A DNA stretch of 64,000 nt from Bugula neritina (lineage: Eukaryota > Bryozoa > Gymnolaemata > Cheilostomatida > Bugulidae): positions 29,121,628 through 29,185,627 of the forward strand of contig OZ037767.1 in the NCBI GenBank assembly GCA_964035545.1, given 5' to 3'. A program made the translations under genes and the position numbers. Below, in pieces: positions 58,425 to 64,000 of the stretch (positions are counted from its first letter, which is position 1; each line of letters starts with the position of its first letter). The notes beneath the pieces were generated by a model. That model ran no database searches and was not told where the DNA came from. It worked only from the letters and a program-made list of their open reading frames with translations.

Positions 58425-61400
58425 AAACTGTGCATATATTGAGCTTTGTTTATTTAATTACCCTAAATAGGCTGTTTACATTTTCAAATGTATATTGTAT
58501 ATAGCACGTAAAATGCACTAACTTTCAAAAGCAACTCATTAGGTGATCATGTTACCATTTTTAGGTAATTTTATTATCAACAACACTTAGAGATTTTATA
58601 TAGAAGTGGTAAATGTTTTATACTGTGCATTCATTACCAATAAAAGCTTTATAAATTTATGTTCTGGTGAATTATATGATATTGTTTATATAACTAATGC
58701 AAGGTTTCACAAATGATGTTACTGAAGTCATTGGCAGTTGTGCGAAGAGTTATCTTCTTTGAGGAGATAACTTCGTTTTACAGAAGAATGCAGTCGCCAA
58801 TTAACCTTGACATGATGATAGTATGACCATATGCCATAGTTTGTTTACAAAAAAAGTTATGCGGCAGGTAATATTTTATCGATCAGTTTTCATATGCGAT
58901 AACGCTCAACATTTTGTTTTTATGACTATTGCCAATAGTAAAACTTAATTGTATTACTGGAAGCTAACACTAGTAGTAGTTAGTATGAACATGTATTTAT
59001 TCAACTACTGATGAAGAAAAACTCTACTTATAGAATACTTGTAGTTAATATAAATAGAACGTTACTTGATAAGTCGAGCCTGTTGAAAATTGTCTGTTTA
59101 CACTGGCTGATATTTATATTATAGAATAAGAATATCAATGCGATAGTCATACTGATACTCATACTGAATCTGATACTGATAGTGATAGTAAATAATTGAA
59201 GGTTTAGTAACAAGAACAGCGAATTCACTTGTAAATCAGTAAGCGTAACACTCACGCTGAGTATTGAAGCACGATCACACCCAGTCTCATGATGATGGAC
59301 TTACAGCTACAGTGACTCTGACTATCGTATTAAACGAATCATTAGTATTACTATTACTGATTACATTTAAGATTGGCATTGTAACACTAATCGTTGGTTC
59401 TCCTGATCTTCGGTACTCATTGAGTCATACGGCGCCTGACTCTAATGCTATAGACATAAAGTATATACAAATCAGCTTGAGCTTGAAAGTTGATCTACGC
59501 TCTACTCGGACTCTGTTTCTGTAATCAAGTGAAAGATTGAATCTTGCAACCACAGGTATTCATATTTATTATGATTATTATAATAATTATTATGACATCA
59601 TTTCAAAACCAGACCAAATCTCAATCTGCTTCTAGTATTCATAGTGATACTAAGAGTTATTTCGTCTTATTTTATTATCAACTGTAAGTAATATCAAATA
59701 CAACCAAGGTATTAACTAGGACTAGAAGCAGTCATTATAAATAACTAGTCATGCCAATTATCACCCACTCTTACTCACTTAGAGTTGCTTCAAGTGTATA
59801 ATTTATTATCAACTTAATAACAAAATTGCCATTTTAAATTTGTCTTTACGGAACCCGCAATGGCTGATGTGGATATATTCTGTAGTCATAATTGATAATA
59901 ATTAAGCTAACTTTACAAAGCATCTATTTCAGACAATATATGTTATAAAAGCTATTACAAATGACACATACCTAGCTGTTGGTCATTTAAAATCTTACTA
60001 TTTATAAAGTTTTATACCTGTAATTACATGTTCTTTCTTGAAAAGAAAGGTTTAGCAATTCATAGAAATATTTTTGAGGATGTGGAAATGACATGTATGC
60101 ACAAGCTAGCTAGTTTTCTCTTTTTCTCTGCAAATCTTAATTTTTTTACAAAAACTAGTAACTGTTAAAATACCTGGAAAAATTTATAACTTATTCATTA
60201 CTTATATAGGAAAAAATGATAACTAACATTAGCAATAATTTGTTACTAATTAAGTTTGAATGAAATGTAAAACAATAATTGTGGGTATTATTTACTCTTT
60301 AGTCATATTATTTGTGCACATCCTGTGTACACATAGAATGTAACTTCAACAGAGCTGGACAGCTGCACTATTACCCTACCAAGAGTGGTGTGATAAAAAT
60401 CTTGAGATGTAGTAGTTTTGTGTTATCTGATCCAAACTATGCTAATGTAAACAGCCAGCTTGGGTTTCCGATGTGCCTCTCAGAATCCATGACTCATTTT
60501 TGTTAGATATGCCATAAGAAGTACCGAAGTTCATTTATGGAGCTGCTTCATTTCTTGATATCATTAGATTATTTCTTTTCGTTAGTCCCTTGAAAAAGAC
60601 CATTGGATGGTTGAAAAGGACTATTGGATGGTTGAAAAGGACTATTGGATGGTTGAAAAGGACTATTGGGTGGTTGAAAAAAATATTGGGTAGTTAAAAA
60701 AGACTGTTGGGTGGTCAATATTAGGTACCTTCTAAAATCAGTAAACCTGCACATATCACGGGTTCTTATGGCATCCTGTTATGTCTAAATTATGAAATAC
60801 CCTTAGATGTAGCTTACTTAGCGCTGGTTTTCATTTCCTAAGCCTTTTCAGCAGTGACTAAGTCAATTTTGTCTGCTTTGAAGACCCCAGCTACAAGGAG
60901 CTATCTAGTCTATGGTATCAAAACATCTGCGGCTAATTAACTTCCAGCCATAGTTATTGTCTGATGAGTTGTGTGCAGCAATTGACCTCACAAATCACAG
61001 TTCGGTCTGGTTATTTGAGGACAGAATTCCTTATAATCAGCTTCTCCAGCTGCACTGCTGATTAAAACCGCTGCAGGGTTAAATCTCAAATACTCTACAA
61101 GTACAAACAAACAATTCATTGTAAGAAATTTTCTTCCACTCGTGTTTGTTATTTGTGCTGTTGGAATGAGCCTAATTATAATTAAGCTACAAGGCATGAT
61201 TCAGAGTGCAAACAAAGGCTTTGTACTGTTATTCTATTCATGATCATAGGGCTGATGTATGTATAATGTTATCTCCACATCTACTTGGAATTTTTCAACA
61301 GCAGCTCCCCTGCCTGATTGATATTTCTTCAAGTGGGGGTTGCTGATTAAATGCTTGGAAACTGAGTACAAACTAATAGCTGTAGTTTAGTTAATTACGC

Positions 61401-61900
61401 AGAAGAAGGCCCATTGCTACTTCAAATTGCTTAACTCTTGAAAGGAATGCAACTGTTTGGTTGAATTACTCCTTCAGCTATTGTATTATTACATAAGCAC
61501 ATTACTGCCAGTTTTGTCATCTCCTGATTTGCATATTTTAGTCACCTCTTAAGAAAGTTCCTGTTAGCAGGCAATAATATACATCAACTGTATTAATCAA
61601 TAAATCTAAATAATTACCTGCTGGTATAACCGCAAAGTGAATTTCCTGGAAATCTGCAGTTGGAAAGGGGTATCCTGGAAACAGTTGTTCTTTCTCATTA
61701 TTCAAGTACTGGCATTTCTCTTGTTTTATTGTATTCACCTACTTGTGTAGTCTAATATAACATTACTTGTTAATCTTTCTATAATAGCTTACCATTTCCC
61801 TTTGCATTTAATATTGTTTTATTTGAACTTTAATAGAACTGAAAAAACATGTTTATACATTGGAGTCTACTGGATATAAGTATGATTTGTATGTTCTAGG
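58425..61900. other. intergenic region between WDR3 and the RING gene
   Basis: No supported gene. Contains an imperfect hairpin at about 58744-58776 (gttatcttc / gaggagataac), an ACT/AGT-rich island at about 59130-59700, and a 21-bp minisatellite at 60597-60716. The RING gene's 5' UTR and promoter lie at the right end; an acceptor-like ttctag just precedes its ATG. Confidence 0.5.
60597..60716. repeat. 21-bp minisatellite, about six copies
   Basis: Copies of a unit like gactattggatggttgaaaa, the last two diverged (attgggtggttgaaaaaaat). Confidence 0.88.
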
Positions 61901-63569
61901 ATGAGCTGTCAAACGTCAGCCCTGGTGGAGACTGTCAGCATAAACTATGAAGACTTTAATGACAGTTTCTTGACCTGCAGTACTTGTCTCAGTCTATATG
62001 ATGGAGTTGAACATCCACCCAAGTTGTTGCCTTGTTCCCACACTGTAGGTCTACTTTATTATACACTATATACTTCACTATACACTATATATACTAAAAT
62101 ATACTTCACTATACACTATATATACTAAAATATACTTCACTATATACTATATATATCACTCAATACTAAGATATACTCTCATCATATGTAAGTCATCACT
62201 CAAACACGACACCACACACCCTTTTGGCAGTATGCATTAGCCAATTCTCCCCACACGCTGCTATGATCGATGTCCATGTCTTCTATGACGTAACTTGGCT
62301 CTCTGCCAATCTTGCAGATTTCTTGTCATACCATCTTAGTTGTAGCTGCTGGTATTAGCCTCAGGTCTGTGTGTATTTCAGATTAACTCCTGTAACACCA
62401 CTACTGCTCACTGTGTGCTGTGGGATTACACGTACTTCAACTCCTGTATAACAAATAGAGTTGCATATCCCAGTGTGGCTAAGTGTTCTACTTATGAGTA
62501 ATTATACAGTGACGTTATACCCCCTCCCCCTCCTTGTTATACCCCCTCCCCCTCCTTGGCCGTATCAGTTCACTCTACTGGCATACTTGATAGTTTGAAA
62601 TATGTAACACAAATACCGGTAGCACTAGTTGTATCTTGTTTCTTGCTTGTTCAAGTTTTCTCGACAGTTCACTTTTTCTACCTCTTTGGTGTAAGAGTTG
62701 CTGAGTCAACAACATTCCGGTGTTTTCTTATTGGCCTGGATTTTTCATGTCTTGAACTGGCCGAAGCTAAACTTTGATCCATACATGGGAAGCTAGTGAC
62801 TGGCATGAAATTGTCAGAAATTAATGGTAGTATGAGATGAAATGTAATTTGGAGAAGATTGCCATAACTAATAGGAAATACTGCAGTGTGTGAGATAGTT
62901 TTATGAACATACGGTGCTATAGTGCAGCTCCAGGGTGTAATTTGTGGAGCAAATGCAGCAGTAGCTGACAGAATGTGGCAAGAAACTGCTGCTGGTTGGT
63001 AGGTGTAAAGTAGGCAGCATACTGTAAATACTTGGTAAAAAGAACATTCTATTAGTTGTTGTGCTGCCGGGATAAAAAGCAGCTGCTTTGTTTATGTAAA
63101 AGAAATGTAATTATTTACATTATATATATATTTGTGATAATTGAAATATTATATCGCTTATAATCAAGGATGTTGATACAAAATGTTAGAAATAGTTGTG
63201 ATACTATTTTGCAGTCATATTCTTTCTATTCAGGATCTTTAGTAAACCTAGTTATATCAAAGCTCTAATTCCAATAATCAGTTGTAATTAAATAAATTTG
63301 CTAATTAAATCAATCTGTAATTTGGTTCCTAACTCCTACTTGTCATGGTGGTAGCAATTGACTACTGTAAGAAAGCCCAGGCTTTCATGACCAGTAAATC
63401 AGGAGTGAGTGGTTGATATACTGCAGTACCACCATCTGACATGTTGACACCCCTTCATTGTACTTGCAGGTGTGTGCTAGTTGTCTGGAGAATATCATCA
63501 GTAACAACTCTGTGGATGTGAACTCTATACGATGTCCCATATGTAGAGAATCCATTACTTTACCTCAAG
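61901..63569 (+). CDS. RING-finger protein, TRIM-like (5' exons only)
   Basis: Exons 61901-62044 and 63470-63569. They join in frame to a C3HC4 RING: CSTC, 14 residues, CSHTVC, ASC, then CPIC (residues about 26-75), preceded by 25 residues starting MSCQTSALVETVSINYED. PPKLLPCSHTVCASCLENI resembles TRIM/NHL-type E3 ligases, so an E3 ubiquitin ligase is likely, but B-box, coiled coil and C-terminal domains lie outside the window. A splice-like ttctag immediately before the ATG suggests a 5' UTR intron. The exon ends at CAAG|GTGTGT in phase 1. I could not assign a third exon in 63570-64000. Confidence 0.7.
62049..62150 (+). repeat. tandem repeat in the first RING-gene intron
   Basis: Three diverged copies of a roughly 33-bp unit built from cttcactatacactatatat and actaaaata, starting right after the donor. 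Confidence 0.8.
62518..62558 (+). repeat. direct repeat of a C-rich 21-mer
   Basis: Two adjacent copies of taccccctccccctccttg plus tta, pyrimidine-only except at the joints. Confidence 0.8.
62559..63469. other. remainder of RING-gene intron 1
   Basis: No exon with matching phase and no recognised element. An open frame at 62556-62777 is not supported. Confidence 0.4.
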
Positions 63570-64000
63570 GTGTGTTGTCTCCCCTGCATGTGTACTCTTT
63601 CTGTTTTACAAGTACATCCTGTCCAGTTTTAATGGCTAGAGTTATAAATAGACACGGATGGTTTTGAGGTTTATTAGTTTCATTTGAACTTCATTTTGGG
63701 TTTCTAAAGTAGAAGAGTACAGTTATAATGAACTAGGAATGTTTGTATAAAGTGTGTTGACCACATTTGAGGCAGCTGCAAGCCACGGCAGCTGTGTACT
63801 ATTGTGTCACAACCCAGGAATATCTGCCTATGCAGCTAATACTCAATTACCTGGAAATTCCTTTGGCTAGCACTGGTTGGCAGGTGAAGCTTGGCATGCC
63901 TCCTCATTATTATAATAATATCCTCTGTTATAACATAATTTATGCTGCCAGGAACCTGCTGTACGTCTGCTGCCAGAATAATCATCCTCAGTAGTCAACT
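63570..64000. other. start of RING-gene intron 2, window edge
   Basis: No confident exon. A stretch from about 63775 has an acceptor-like start and a donor-like end, but its translation does not resemble a TRIM continuation. Confidence 0.35.

Noticed and set aside
1-64000. tRNA or rRNA genes
   Set aside because: No cloverleaf with A and B boxes or conserved rRNA stretch was noticed by eye; a covariance-model scan would be decisive.

Overview
This is a metazoan nuclear window. It is AT-rich and intron-rich, with GT-AG introns, animal-type domain architectures (VHL, BLOC-3 HPS1, spondin, SUEL lectin), an LTR retrotransposon and many minisatellites. The sequence alone suggests a non-vertebrate animal; a lophotrochozoan is my guess, held weakly. 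The protein-coding genes were built by hand from splice sites with matching phase and from family resemblance, and exon coordinates are given in each entry.

Layout, left to right. 1-3990: an LTR retrotransposon on the minus strand, cut by the window edge, whose single ORF carries gag, protease and integrase but no reverse transcriptase. 3997-7607 (+): the 3' part of a single-pass membrane protein with a SUEL-type lectin half-domain, starting 6 bp after the LTR. 9190-13508 (+): SYNCRIP/hnRNP Q-R. 15389-18848 (-): Rab39-type GTPase. 19536-20713 (-): LSM2. 21426-24204 (+): proteasome subunit PSMB1 (beta6). 24695-28464 (-): a mindin-like secreted protein (Spondin_N, long S/T-rich linker, one TSR, basic tail). 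30457-39614 (-): HPS1, about 1167 codons, with a very long disordered insert. 41536-43294 (-): an unrecognised single-pass membrane protein. 44904-45643: a candidate non-autonomous inverted-repeat element. 46144-47296 (-): VHL. 49332-58330 (+): WDR3/UTP12, 18 exons. 61901 onward (+): start of a RING-finger gene that runs off the right edge.

Most named genes are housekeeping or trafficking functions: snoRNP/rRNA processing (WDR3), mRNA decay/splicing (LSM2), RNA binding (SYNCRIP), proteasome (PSMB1), ubiquitin ligation (VHL, RING) and vesicle/lysosome-related-organelle traffic (Rab39, HPS1). I see no operon or co-regulated cluster. LSM2/PSMB1 and VHL/WDR3 are head-to-head pairs; PSMB1 and the mindin-like gene converge.

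The most unusual signals are minisatellites that touch genes: a 45-bp array that copies the splice donor of WDR3 exon 7 five times in frame, 21-bp coding arrays in two genes, repeat arrays in SYNCRIP introns and at the HPS1 stop codon. Others are the RT-less retroelement beside the lectin exon, and recurring low-complexity islands rich in ACT/AGT trinucleotides between and inside genes.
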